Numbered from the stretch's first letter, positions 11,794 through 20,179 are shown. The stretch is DNA of 64,000 nt from an uncultured cyanobacterium (GCA_903848645.1 CAINGU010000082.1:124001-188000); one strand, 5' to 3'. Program-made: numbers and translations. The notes: generated by a model not told the origin, from the letters alone.

Positions 11794-13809
11794 ATGACTA
11801 ATTACCAGTTATCAATTAGCAATCACCAGTTACCAATTACCAATTACCAAACGGAGGCTATTAAGGTTAGTAATTTACATAAACATTATGGAAAGTTAGC
11901 CGCAGTTAAAGGAATTAATTTCACTGTGAATAAGGGGGAAATGTTTGGGTTAATTGGGCCTGATGGTGCGGGTAAAACTACCACTTTTCACATTTTAGGT
12001 GGGGTGATGGAAGCAACTGCGGGGGAAGTTTTGATCTTTGGTAAACCGGCAAGAGATGCGCGGTTAATGACGGGCTATTTAACACAACAATTTTCTTTAT
12101 ATTTAGATTTAAGTATTGATGAAAATTTGCGTTATGCGGGAGGTTTGCGACAAGTTGATGATGATTTGTTGTGGGAACGCAGAAATAAATATCTGACATT
12201 AATGAGTTTAGAACGATTTGGCGATCGCTTGGCTGGTCAATTATCAGGAGGGATGAAACAAAAGCTGGCTTTATGTTGTGCTTTGGTTTCTCAACCGGAA
12301 GTTTTACTATTAGATGAACCGACTACGGGAGTTGATCCAGTTTCCCGAAGAGAATTTTGGGATGTGTTAGCGGAATTATCAGCGGAAGGGATGACAATTG
12401 TGGTAGCTACACCCTATCTAGATGAGGCTGAACGCTGTCATCGGGTGGCGTTAATGTATAGTGGTCAAATTCATGAAATTGGCACTCCAGCAGCTTTACG
12501 AGCCAATTTAGGTTTACATCGGTTAGAGGTAAGAACTGCAAATTTGGAACTCAGCGAGAAAATTCTCTTGCAGAATTTACATACAAATATAGTTGATGTG
12601 CAAACTTTTGGCGATCGCTTGGATGTTTTAGTTGAAAATGTAACTATGGGTGAAACCCAAGTAAATGAATTACTCAAACAACAACATCCCCATATTGAAC
12701 ATGATGAACCTACTTTAGAAAATGTTTTTGTTACCCGTTTACGACAACAAGGTTCTGCACCACAATTTTTACAATTTCCCCGTTCTCGTGGGGGAAATAA
12801 AAGTAAAGGAGTAGAGGAGGGAATTAACAGAGAGAAAAATTCCTCCCAATTACCAATTACCAATTACCAATTACCATCTTCACAAATTGCTATTTATGCG
12901 AATAATCTCAATCGTGTCTTTGGTAAATTTCAAGCAGTTAAAAGTGTCAATATTGAAGTGCATTATGGGGAAATATTCGGGCTTTTAGGTGCAAATGGTG
13001 CAGGAAAAACCACCACAATTAAAATGTTATGTGGATTATTAGCAGCTAGTGGTGGAGAAATTTCTTTAGGTGGAGAAACAGGAAATCTACGAAGTGCAGA
13101 ATTAAGAAAACGCATTGGTTATATGAGTCAAAAATTTACCCTTTATGACGATTTAACAATTCTGCAAAACCTAGAATTTTATAGCGGTGTTTATAGCGTT
13201 CCTCGCAAACTCAGACGAGAAAAGATTGATTGGGTAATATCTACTTGTGGGTTAGAAGGACAAGAAAATATGCTAACGGGACAATTACCAGGAGGTTGGA
13301 AACAACGAGTTGCTTTTGGTGCTTCAGTTATGCACGAACCTGATATTTTATTTTTAGACGAACCAACATCTGGAGTAGATCCTTTAGCGCGTCGTCAATT
13401 CTGGAAACTAATCAATGATTTTGCGCGGAATGGTACAGCAATTTTAGTCACAACCCATTATTTAGAAGAAGCGGAACAATGTAACCGGATGAGTTTTATG
13501 GTAGCTGGAGAAATCGCTGCGGAAGGTTCACCCAGTTATATTAAATCTTCCCAACCAGGAAAACTAATAGAAATTATTGTTAATCAAAATCAAGCAGCAT
13601 CCAAACTATTAAAACAACAATTTGATTCTTGGAGAGTTTCTATTTTTGCGAATAGTTTACATATAGTTCTCGATAATCCAGAAACAGAAATTCCCCAAGT
13701 AATGCAGCTTTTAAAATCGGCAAACTTTATAGTTGAATCTCTCCGTCCTATTCCTTTTTCCTTAGAAGATGCCTTTATTGGTATAGTCCAAAGAGCAGAA
13801 AATAGGTAA
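11794..13809 (+). CDS. Fused double ABC ATPase (YbhF-like) of an ABC-2 type exporter
   Basis: 671 residues from ATG 11794, with two ATP-binding domains in one chain. NBD1 has Walker A GPDGAGKTT (55-63), signature LSGGMKQK and Walker B LLLDEPTTGVDP, but Pro207 replaces the switch His (VATPYLDEAE). NBD2 has GANGAGKTT (about 399-407), a degenerate signature LPGGWKQR, LFLDEPTSGVDP and the normal His555. The same asymmetry is, as I recall, found in YbhF-type proteins. Both the N-terminus (about residues 2-19) and the inter-domain linker (about 349-363) are translations of the CCAATTA-type heptamer repeat found between genes. A TTG at 11749 would add 15 residues with no gain. An ABC-2 permease follows 20 bases later. 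Confidence 0.9.
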   Translation: MTNYQLSISNHQLPITNYQTEAIKVSNLHKHYGKLAAVKGINFTVNKGEMFGLIGPDGAGKTTTFHILGGVMEATAGEVLIFGKPARDARLMTGYLTQQFSLYLDLSIDENLRYAGGLRQVDDDLLWERRNKYLTLMSLERFGDRLAGQLSGGMKQKLALCCALVSQPEVLLLDEPTTGVDPVSRREFWDVLAELSAEGMTIVVATPYLDEAERCHRVALMYSGQIHEIGTPAALRANLGLHRLEVRTANLELSEKILLQNLHTNIVDVQTFGDRLDVLVENVTMGETQVNELLKQQHPHIEHDEPTLENVFVTRLRQQGSAPQFLQFPRSRGGNKSKGVEEGINREKNSSQLPITNYQLPSSQIAIYANNLNRVFGKFQAVKSVNIEVHYGEIFGLLGANGAGKTTTIKMLCGLLAASGGEISLGGETGNLRSAELRKRIGYMSQKFTLYDDLTILQNLEFYSGVYSVPRKLRREKIDWVISTCGLEGQENMLTGQLPGGWKQRVAFGASVMHEPDILFLDEPTSGVDPLARRQFWKLINDFARNGTAILVTTHYLEEAEQCNRMSFMVAGEIAAEGSPSYIKSSQPGKLIEIIVNQNQAASKLLKQQFDSWRVSIFANSLHIVLDNPETEIPQVMQLLKSANFIVESLRPIPFSLEDAFIGIVQRAENR

Positions 13810-13829
13810 TTTGTGATTGGTAATTAAAT

Positions 13830-14936
13830 ATGAAAAGAATTATTTCCCAGTGCATTAAAGAACTATCTCAGTTTAGACGCGATAAATTAACATTGGCATT
13901 AGCATTTTTATTGCCATTTATGACATTATTAATTTTTGGTTTTGCTGTCAGATTAGAGAGTAAAGATATTCCCTTAGTTGTGCAGGATTTTGACCATACC
14001 AACTTGAGTAATAGCTATATTGAAAAATTATATGCTACCAATCAATTTATTCCCAAAGAATGGACAGGAGGAAACCCAGCGCGAGATGCTATTGATAGAG
14101 GTATTGCCAAAGTAGCGGTAATTATTCCTCCTCAATTTAGTCGAGATATTAAAGCTAATAAACCTACCACAGTACAAGTTTTAATTGATGCCACAGATGT
14201 TAATAATGCCCGTGTAATGAGAGGAAGTATTCAAAGAGTTACCAATTTCTTTATGCAGGAAGAAGGACTTTTACCAGCTACGAAAAGAATTACGGCTAGA
14301 ATCCGTTTATGGTTTAACCCTGGACGATTAGAATCTTTATATATTGTTCCGGGGGTGTATGGCGTAATACTGTGGATTTTTCCATCTTTACTAACAGCAA
14401 TTGCTATGGTGAGAGAAAAAGAAAAAGGGACAATTCTACAAGTTTATGCTTCTAGCATTAGTGCCACAGAATTGTTATTAGGTAAAGGCATGGCTTATCT
14501 GTTAATTGCGATTACAGAAGCATTAGTTGTCATAGGATTGGGGACAATAATTTTTAAATTAAGCTTGGCAAATAATCCAATTACTCTATTATTAGGAACT
14601 TTAATATTTTTGATAGATAGTGTAATGTTTGGTTTGCTAGTTGGGGTACGTAGCGATAACCAAAATTCCGCTGTTCAACTTATTTCTCTAGTTGGGTTTA
14701 TTACTTCTTTATTATTGTCCGGTTTTATTTATCCCCTCAACAATATTCCTTTTCCCCTTTCACTTGTACCTAACATAGTTCCTGCTCGTTATTATATTGA
14801 TATTACTCGTGATGCTTTTCTGCGGGGTACGGGTTGGCCAGGAGTTTGGTTTGATTTCCTCATGCTGACAATTTTAGGTTTGATATTTTTTAATGTCTCC
14901 CGTCGAATTTTAAGTAAAATGCAAATTAGTGATTAG
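13830..14936 (+). CDS. ABC-2 type transport permease (YbhS/YbhR-like)
   Basis: 368-residue inner-membrane permease of the ABC2_membrane_3 family. The first transmembrane helix (LALAFLLPFMTLLIFGFAV) is followed by a large extracytoplasmic domain (about residues 45-170), then five helices, with the conserved PARYYIDITRDAFLRG motif before the last. It is the only permease in the operon, whereas enterobacterial ybhFSR has two; a homodimer is therefore inferred. The substrate is unknown; related systems handle drugs or cations. Confidence 0.9.
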   Translation: MKRIISQCIKELSQFRRDKLTLALAFLLPFMTLLIFGFAVRLESKDIPLVVQDFDHTNLSNSYIEKLYATNQFIPKEWTGGNPARDAIDRGIAKVAVIIPPQFSRDIKANKPTTVQVLIDATDVNNARVMRGSIQRVTNFFMQEEGLLPATKRITARIRLWFNPGRLESLYIVPGVYGVILWIFPSLLTAIAMVREKEKGTILQVYASSISATELLLGKGMAYLLIAITEALVVIGLGTIIFKLSLANNPITLLLGTLIFLIDSVMFGLLVGVRSDNQNSAVQLISLVGFITSLLLSGFIYPLNNIPFPLSLVPNIVPARYYIDITRDAFLRGTGWPGVWFDFLMLTILGLIFFNVSRRILSKMQISD

Positions 14937-15020
14937 TTATAGGATTTCATGCTCCTTATAAGCGGCAATTTACAGGTTTTGCGGTGGGATAATAACTGCA
15001 TTAAAATCTTAATCTCTATT

Positions 15021-15986
15021 TTAATCATCATCATTGAAATTAGAAATATAAGCCGGAAGTTTCCCAAAATTAATTCTTTCTACATATTTAATGGCGCGAT
15101 GTTCCTCTAATGAGGTTTGAATTAAGGTGTTTATTAACAACCGAAATTTATTAACATCTGCTTGAGATGGTGATTTTAATTGTGAAGCTAATAAACTGGA
15201 AATTTGCAGTATCAACTTAATATTAGGTAAGTTAGCTTCGGTTTGTTCAATGATTTCATATTTTTTATTAAGACAATATTCATTACCTACATGAGAATAA
15301 TCAGCCAGTGTTTTTAATAATTCTGGTTTCCAATTGATAATTACTTGTTTGATTCCTGGGATTTTATTTAATAAAACAGCGATAATTTTCGGTAAGTTAG
15401 GAATGAAATCACCGATATTGCGAAATCTATATATAGGAGTATCCAGAATTAATTCTATTGTGCTAACGGGTGGTGCGCCAAATGTATAGGTTTCTAATGT
15501 ATAAGGTGCAATAGGTTTTAATTCGCTTTCACTAATTCGTTTAGTAATTAATGTAGCCGCAGCACCGCCTAAACTATGTCCAGTGACGAAAATATTTTTG
15601 TTGGCGTTTTCTTCTCTTTGAATAAAGTCTTGTAATTGTTGCCAAAAACTTTTAACATAAAGATTAAAACCGGAGTGAATTGCTTCTGAATTGGGGAATG
15701 CTAGTAAGTTAAAGAAGTAATCATCTAATCTTTCTGTACCTCTAATAGCAATGACAATATCATTTTCTGTGGATAGAAGTAAACCACAACAAACTAATTC
15801 ATCAGTATCACTTAAAGGACGTAGTGCTGAGATAAATTCTATGGTTTTATATGGTGAAAAAAATGATGGAGAACCTGTTTTTAGGATATTGCTAACTATA
15901 TCATTTCCTTGTTTATAGGCGACGTAAGCTAGTTGAGAAATACAAGCCATTTCTAGGATGCGTTGTCTGTCAGTTGATGTTTTCAT
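15021..15986 (-). CDS. Class 3 lipase-like alpha/beta hydrolase
   Basis: 321-residue protein of the lipase class 3 (triacylglycerol lipase-like) family. The nucleophile elbow VTGHSLGGA gives Ser138; Asp193 (RNIGDFIPNLP) and His232 (ADYSHVG) complete a plausible catalytic triad in the usual order. The N-terminal region up to IRGTE is typical of the family. No signal peptide or membrane helix is evident, so a cytoplasmic or membrane-associated lipase/esterase is likely. It converges on the exporter operon. The substrate cannot be told from sequence. Confidence 0.88.
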   Translation of the reverse strand: MKTSTDRQRILEMACISQLAYVAYKQGNDIVSNILKTGSPSFFSPYKTIEFISALRPLSDTDELVCCGLLLSTENDIVIAIRGTERLDDYFFNLLAFPNSEAIHSGFNLYVKSFWQQLQDFIQREENANKNIFVTGHSLGGAAATLITKRISESELKPIAPYTLETYTFGAPPVSTIELILDTPIYRFRNIGDFIPNLPKIIAVLLNKIPGIKQVIINWKPELLKTLADYSHVGNEYCLNKKYEIIEQTEANLPNIKLILQISSLLASQLKSPSQADVNKFRLLINTLIQTSLEEHRAIKYVERINFGKLPAYISNFNDDD

Positions 15987-16082
15987 ATTAGTTAAAGAAG
16001 CAAATGTTTGACTTTATTTGTGCAAAATAGATATGGTAGCTCAATCTATTGTATAATCAACTATGTAGCTCGCTGATAAAAT

Positions 16083-16295
16083 ATGCAAGATACCCTAACC
16101 ATTGCCATTACTCCAGAACTGAAAGCCGCACTTTTAGAAATTACCCAAACTGAAGGTGTATCTGCTGATAGTTTAGTTGGTAAAGCTATTGAGGACTACA
16201 TCTTTACACACAAATTCCGTGCATTGCGTTCTTACTTGACGCGAAAGAATGAAACAGTTTACACAGATGAGGAAATTTTTGAGATAATTTCATGA
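16083..16295 (+). CDS. Putative antitoxin of a PIN-domain TA pair
   Basis: 70-residue protein starting QDTLTIAITPELKAALLEI, a beta-strand followed by helices, typical of ribbon-helix-helix (CopG-like) VapB-type antitoxins. The acidic C-terminus (TVYTDEEIFEIIS) would be the toxin-binding tail. Its stop overlaps the PIN gene start by 4 bases (ATGA), the classic translational coupling of such pairs. The family call is by fold pattern and context. Confidence 0.78.
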   Translation: MQDTLTIAITPELKAALLEITQTEGVSADSLVGKAIEDYIFTHKFRALRSYLTRKNETVYTDEEIFEIIS

Positions 16296-16696
16296 AGCTA
16301 GTTATAGATACTAATGTTTTGATTGCTGCTTTTATTGCTAAAGGGATGTGTAGCACAGTTGTTGAACACTGTCTAATTGTGCATTCTCCCATTACTTCAG
16401 ATTTTATTCTCAATGAATTACATGAAAAACTGACAGTAAAGTTTAAATACTCTTCTGAAGATGCGGGAGAGGTGATAAATTTATTGCGTTCTAGAATGCA
16501 GGTTGTAATACCTACACCGTTAAATGTCCCTGTCTGTCGTGATGTTGATGATGATATGATTTTAGCAACAGCAATTGCTGGAGAGGCTGTTTGCATTATT
16601 ACAGGTGATAAAGATTTACTAATTTTGAAAAAGTTTGAATCAATTAAAATTATTGATCCAAAGGAATTTGCTGCTTCTGAAGAAATGCTGAGATAA
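16292..16696 (+). CDS. PIN-domain toxin (putative endoribonuclease)
   Basis: 134-residue PIN domain of the 'putative toxin component, PIN family' group. The expected acidic residues are in place: VIDTNVLIAAF at the N-terminus, the mid-chain NELHEKL, then RDVDDDMILATAI and ITGDKDLL near the C-terminus. Such proteins cleave RNA using Mg2+/Mn2+ and are neutralised by the co-encoded antitoxin just upstream. All catalytic acids look intact, so the pair may be active. Confidence 0.88.
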   Translation: MKLVIDTNVLIAAFIAKGMCSTVVEHCLIVHSPITSDFILNELHEKLTVKFKYSSEDAGEVINLLRSRMQVVIPTPLNVPVCRDVDDDMILATAIAGEAVCIITGDKDLLILKKFESIKIIDPKEFAASEEMLR

Positions 16697-16982
16697 AGTT
16701 CTCTATCCATTTTAAATAGTTATTTTACGTATATTTACATATAATCTAAACTCGGAACATTTTAAACTGTATTTTTAGGTAGAACCAGTGAAGGAGATAT
16801 AACTGTATATTTACTTGTATGAAAACACCAAAATTTATGTTACTATGATTATGCTTACTATATTTTTCAAGTAAGCCTACTATTTCCCTGGTGTGTTTTC
16901 AAAATTTACTTCCTTCAATACCCTCTTCAGTATAGAGATGGGTACTAAGGGTTAATTATATAATACATATAAGGAAATCAGT
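16697..16982 (+). promoter_or_regulatory. Structured leader and promoter region of the E3-type toxin gene
   Basis: 286 bases without a gene. It contains nested inverted repeats: GAAAACACCA (16821-16830) against TGGTGTGTTTTC (16889-16900, two extra bases), enclosing GCTTAC (16853-16858) and GTAAGC (16871-16876). A possible -10 box TATAAT lies at 16959-16964, giving a very short leader before ATG 16983; no clear -35 was found. The stem structures could act as a terminator for the PIN gene or as a control element for the toxin. Confidence 0.45.
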
Positions 16983-17231
16983 ATGAGTTATGTTACCCCG
17001 CCAAAAACTCTTGAAGCTTTTCCAACAGCGAAACTAGTTAAAAGTAGAACACCCGTACAAGGAGGAGGCGGATTACGAAAAAGATGGGAGGATCAAGAGT
17101 ATATATATGAGTGGGATTCTAGACATGGTTCAGTTGAAAAGTATGATAAACGACGTAATCATCTGGGAGGGTTTGATCCTGTAACAGGAGAAAAAATAAG
17201 CCCTAGAGTTGCTTCTCGTAGAATCATTTAA
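16983..17231 (+). CDS. Free-standing colicin E3-type 16S rRNA ribonuclease domain
   Basis: 82 residues that match, almost end to end, the C-terminal cytotoxic domain of colicin E3 (which cuts 16S rRNA in the decoding site). Shared landmarks are GGGGLRKRW, YIYEWDSRHGSVEKY and HLGGFDPVTGEKISP. Tyr42, Asp45, His48 and Glu52 have exactly the spacing of the E3 catalytic set (Tyr52, Asp55, His58, Glu62). The translocation and receptor domains of a colicin are absent, and there is no signal peptide. TAAGGAAA lies before the ATG. The next gene (17314-17577) is a candidate immunity/antitoxin. Intracellular toxin-antitoxin use is inferred. Homology is read by eye but is strong. Confidence 0.85.
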   Translation: MSYVTPPKTLEAFPTAKLVKSRTPVQGGGGLRKRWEDQEYIYEWDSRHGSVEKYDKRRNHLGGFDPVTGEKISPRVASRRII

Positions 17232-17237
17232 CAAAAT

Positions 17238-17256
17238 TGGGGGCTTTATGCCCCCA
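17238..17256 (+). terminator. GC-rich hairpin between toxin and candidate immunity gene
   Basis: Perfect 7-bp stem TGGGGGC / GCCCCCA with loop TTTAT, placed 6 bases after the toxin stop codon. No T-tract follows, so it is either a weak terminator/attenuator or a 3'-end stabiliser that would alter the toxin to immunity ratio. Confidence 0.55.
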
Positions 17257-17313
17257 TTATCTAAAAATTAGATTTAATATTAAATTGAGTAATAAATATT
17301 AGGAGATTGAGTA

Positions 17314-17577
17314 ATGAGTATTAGAACACATAAACCATTAGTTCAAAGAGTTGTACGTTGGTATGCTAAATATGGCAGTGATTTTGTAGGAGAGAAAGTT
17401 TTGAATAATGTAAATCTTTCTAACCTCCAAAATTTATTTAGAGTTGAATCAAATAATCCTATGTATGATTGTTATCCAATTAAGTCTTTTGAACAAAAAA
17501 ATTATATTGAAAAAACTTTTAGTTTTAAGCTAAACACAAAAGCATACGATTATTTTATAGAATGTGATGCTATCTAA
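17314..17577 (+). CDS. Small protein, candidate immunity/antitoxin for the E3-type RNase
   Basis: 87-residue protein of a size close to colicin E3 immunity proteins (about 85), with a good TAGGAG ribosome-binding site before ATG 17314. Not firmly recognised: the NPMYDCYPI and YDYFIECDAI segments resemble a small family (possibly DUF7683, from memory, unverified) encoded near such toxins. By my count it has 9 acidic and 12 basic residues, with a basic N-terminus and a more acidic C-terminus; known E3 immunity proteins are acidic, so the role is a positional inference. Short AT-rich spacers surround it. Confidence 0.6.
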   Translation: MSIRTHKPLVQRVVRWYAKYGSDFVGEKVLNNVNLSNLQNLFRVESNNPMYDCYPIKSFEQKNYIEKTFSFKLNTKAYDYFIECDAI

Positions 17578-17631
17578 ATGTGTAAAGCTGATTTATATTT
17601 TCTTATGGTCTAACTCCATCATTTTTATCTA

Positions 17632-18507
17632 GTGGTTAGGTGCATTTACAAATTTAATATCTCATTATTTAACGTTATCCAACTAATTGAACAGGTAGCC
17701 CAAGATATTAAATTTGAACAACATCGCACGGTTTTAATTAGGGCTTATGGTTTATTTGTGCAAGCTATAAACCGGTTACGTTCTGCTATGCAATTACAAG
17801 ATATTAGCCGCAGAAATGCAGAAATTGACGCTGCTAGAGGAATGTTATTTGAGGCTTTAGCAGATTATACCAATCCCCATTTATTAGCAGAAACCTGTGC
17901 GCCTGGACAACTGCGCCGGTTAGAATGTTCTTGGGCTATTGAACAAGCAATTATTACCACTTATCAAGTCCAAAATGAAGTTTCGGCTGTGAGCGATCGC
18001 CTCAACCAACTCCAAGCTAAAATATGTGAAGATGCCCATACTGTAATTAATCAATGTGAATCCCACGACGAACTTGATTTTCTCTTTCCTGAACTTACCC
18101 GCATTCATCATCATGATTTAGTGATCATCGAATCATGGCAAAATCATGTAGATTGGGTAAAATCTCTACCTCCAGCAGAATTAAAACTTTTAAATAGTGC
18201 TGATTTTCATAATTCCGAAATTACCCAAACTATCACTAATTCAGAAATACCACCAGAACAAATCAGCTATGAAAATATAGCCGAAAAATCTCATTTTTAT
18301 TCCTTACGTGATCAATTATTATTTATGTTTGCGCCAGAATTACGCCGTGAGTATGAAAATTATGTGAGTCAACAAGCCGCAAATTCTGGATATAGAACAT
18401 TAGTTACATCTAACTTACAACAAGCATCAGATTTAACCGTTGCTAATCTTTTTCACTATTTTAATATTAGAGATGAATCACAGAAAAATCAGCCCGCCGG
18501 GGAATGA
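17632..18507 (+). CDS. Conserved-looking protein of unknown function
   Basis: 291 residues from a GTG start; no ATG and no good ribosome-binding site are near, and an in-frame TAA at 17611 limits extension, so the N-terminus may be truncated. The body is helical (AYGLFVQAINRLRSAMQLQ, then ECSWAIEQAIITTYQVQNEV), with a His/acid-rich middle (LTRIHHHDLVIIE) and a final helical segment near MFAPELRREYENYV. No signal peptide or membrane segment. I do not recognise the family. It lies directly after the E3-type toxin pair and before a hairpin-rich repeat; no functional link can be claimed. Confidence 0.6.
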   Translation: MVRCIYKFNISLFNVIQLIEQVAQDIKFEQHRTVLIRAYGLFVQAINRLRSAMQLQDISRRNAEIDAARGMLFEALADYTNPHLLAETCAPGQLRRLECSWAIEQAIITTYQVQNEVSAVSDRLNQLQAKICEDAHTVINQCESHDELDFLFPELTRIHHHDLVIIESWQNHVDWVKSLPPAELKLLNSADFHNSEITQTITNSEIPPEQISYENIAEKSHFYSLRDQLLFMFAPELRREYENYVSQQAANSGYRTLVTSNLQQASDLTVANLFHYFNIRDESQKNQPAGE

Positions 18508-18545
18508 TAGCGTAGCGTAAGCCATATTCCCAGTCTAATAGTTCA

Positions 18546-18623
18546 AGTCCACTAAAGTGGACTAAAAGCATTTTCCAGTCGTCTTTAGACGACTTTTGCT
18601 ATGAAACTCCGAATTCATTCGGA
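18546..18623. repeat. Dispersed element made of three consecutive hairpins
   Basis: Three perfect short palindromes in a row: AGTCCACT/AGTGGACT (18546-18563), AGTCGTCT/AGACGACT (about 18577-18594) and CTCCGAA/TTCGGAG (about 18606-18623). Related hairpin sequence occurs at about 58740-58790 in this window. From general knowledge, such multi-hairpin repeats are scattered between genes of Nostocales; their function is unsettled. Confidence 0.65.
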
Positions 18624-18705
18624 GGCGGTTGTTATAACTCGTGTAAGATGTAAATAATTGAAAATTTAACATAGATGGGACATGAATCATTTACAAATCA
18701 AGAGG

Positions 18706-18763
18706 GTGCGTCAAACCCGATAAATTACTAACTATCAAAAAATTTTCGATATCTGACGCACCT
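18706..18763. repeat. Inverted repeat between convergent genes
   Basis: GGTGCGTCA (18706-18714) and TGACGCACC (18755-18763) are exact reverse complements, 40 bases apart. It lies between the 3' ends of the unknown gene ending at 18507 and speY ending at 18784, so it may end speY transcription. It resembles another dispersed cyanobacterial hairpin. Confidence 0.5.
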
Positions 18764-18783
18764 TACTAATATGACAGTAAAAC

Positions 18784-19932
18784 CTAACCTTTCACAGGTG
18801 TACCGCAGGGATAAGTAGCAACTTTTTCCTGACTACCCTCACTCACAGGCTGATCTTTAGCTGCTAGATAATCCTTTTGCAAAGTATCTAACAAAGCTTC
18901 CCGTCCATCATACAGCCGCTTCAGGGGACGGGGTGAACATTGATTAAGAGTGTATGCTGTTACCAAAGGTAAAGCAATTGTACTATCCGTATAACAAACA
19001 ATAGCACTAGGTAACTCATCGGGGTCAATTTTACCCCAACTTACAGCTTCAGCGGGAGTTGCCCCAGACAAACCACCAGTATCAGGACGTGCATCAGTAA
19101 ACTGCACAAAGAAATCATGTCCCCGTTCTTCCAATCCTAAAACCTCGTGAAGTTGCGGTTGTGTTTGTAATAAAAAGTTCTTAGGACTACCACCACCAAT
19201 AATTACCGCCGCACTTGTACCCTCGTTTTCTCGCGCCCCATAAACGATAGCTGCGGTTTCATTGACATCAATAGCAGGATCTATGACCAGCTTTGAACCC
19301 TCTAAAGCCAAAGCGGCGACATTCATCCCTATGGAACTATCTCCAGGAGAAGAAGTATAAATAGGTACGCCACACTCATAAGCTGTTGCTAATAAGCAGG
19401 AATTTTGGACACCCAATTGCTTTTCTATTTCCCACACACACTTACCTAGTAAATGATGAAATTCCGCCGTTCCCATACGTTTTTGGAAAGGTTCGGCTTG
19501 GAGAACTTTACGAATAAAAGCGTCCGTTTCTAGCAGTACGTCGTAACCAAAAATAATGTCATAAATTCTGATTGTCCCTTCTTCCCGCAATTTGACATCA
19601 TCTAAAAAAGGACTACCAGCAAATAGTTCAAAACCCAAACCATAGTGCATATCATGGTAAAGATTCGCACCAGTACAAATCATCCAATCAATAAAACCAT
19701 TGCGAATTAGGGGCGCAAGGGCGGAAACGCCAAAACCTGCCGGTGTCATCGCCCCAGACAGGCTAACGCCCACAGTCACACCCTCTTGAAACACTTCCTT
19801 AGTCAGCAGTTGACAGGCTTCCCGCAACCGGGCTGAGTTGTAAGCGGTAAAATAGGTATCAATCAAATCAACCACGCTAACATTGTTAGACATGGGGATA
19901 GGTGCAATTTTCTTACCTGGCTTTTGTGACAT
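18784..19932 (-). CDS. speY: Deoxyhypusine synthase-like homospermidine synthase
   Basis: 382-residue member of the deoxyhypusine synthase family, which uses NAD and spermidine or putrescine to transfer an aminobutyl group. Bacteria lack eIF5A, and in Anabaena a homologue (SpeY) is known to make homospermidine, a major polyamine in heterocystous cyanobacteria. Key segments are [21 protein letters not shown] and the active-site stretch [12 protein letters not shown], whose Lys301 corresponds to the lysine that forms the covalent imine. ATG 19932 is used; ATG at codon 14 is an alternative. Monocistronic on the minus strand. The function is transferred from the Anabaena homologue. Confidence 0.85.
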   Translation of the reverse strand: MSQKPGKKIAPIPMSNNVSVVDLIDTYFTAYNSARLREACQLLTKEVFQEGVTVGVSLSGAMTPAGFGVSALAPLIRNGFIDWMICTGANLYHDMHYGLGFELFAGSPFLDDVKLREEGTIRIYDIIFGYDVLLETDAFIRKVLQAEPFQKRMGTAEFHHLLGKCVWEIEKQLGVQNSCLLATAYECGVPIYTSSPGDSSIGMNVAALALEGSKLVIDPAIDVNETAAIVYGARENEGTSAAVIIGGGSPKNFLLQTQPQLHEVLGLEERGHDFFVQFTDARPDTGGLSGATPAEAVSWGKIDPDELPSAIVCYTDSTIALPLVTAYTLNQCSPRPLKRLYDGREALLDTLQKDYLAAKDQPVSEGSQEKVATYPCGTPVKG

Positions 19933-20179
19933 TTTCGATTACTCTCAAATAGTAAATATCCTGAATCTAATGTTACAGCAGAAGTCAGAAAGTAGGGGCG
20001 CAGGGCGTGCGCCCAGAATTATAAATCCTTTTTTAACAACAACAAGATCCCCACTACAAAATCCCCAACTTCTTCAAAAAGTCAGGAATCTGATAAAAAA
20101 ATCACACATTTTTGAGATTATTTAGTGTAATATAAATAGATATATGGATAATACAATTATTGGTAGAAAAAATTAATTT

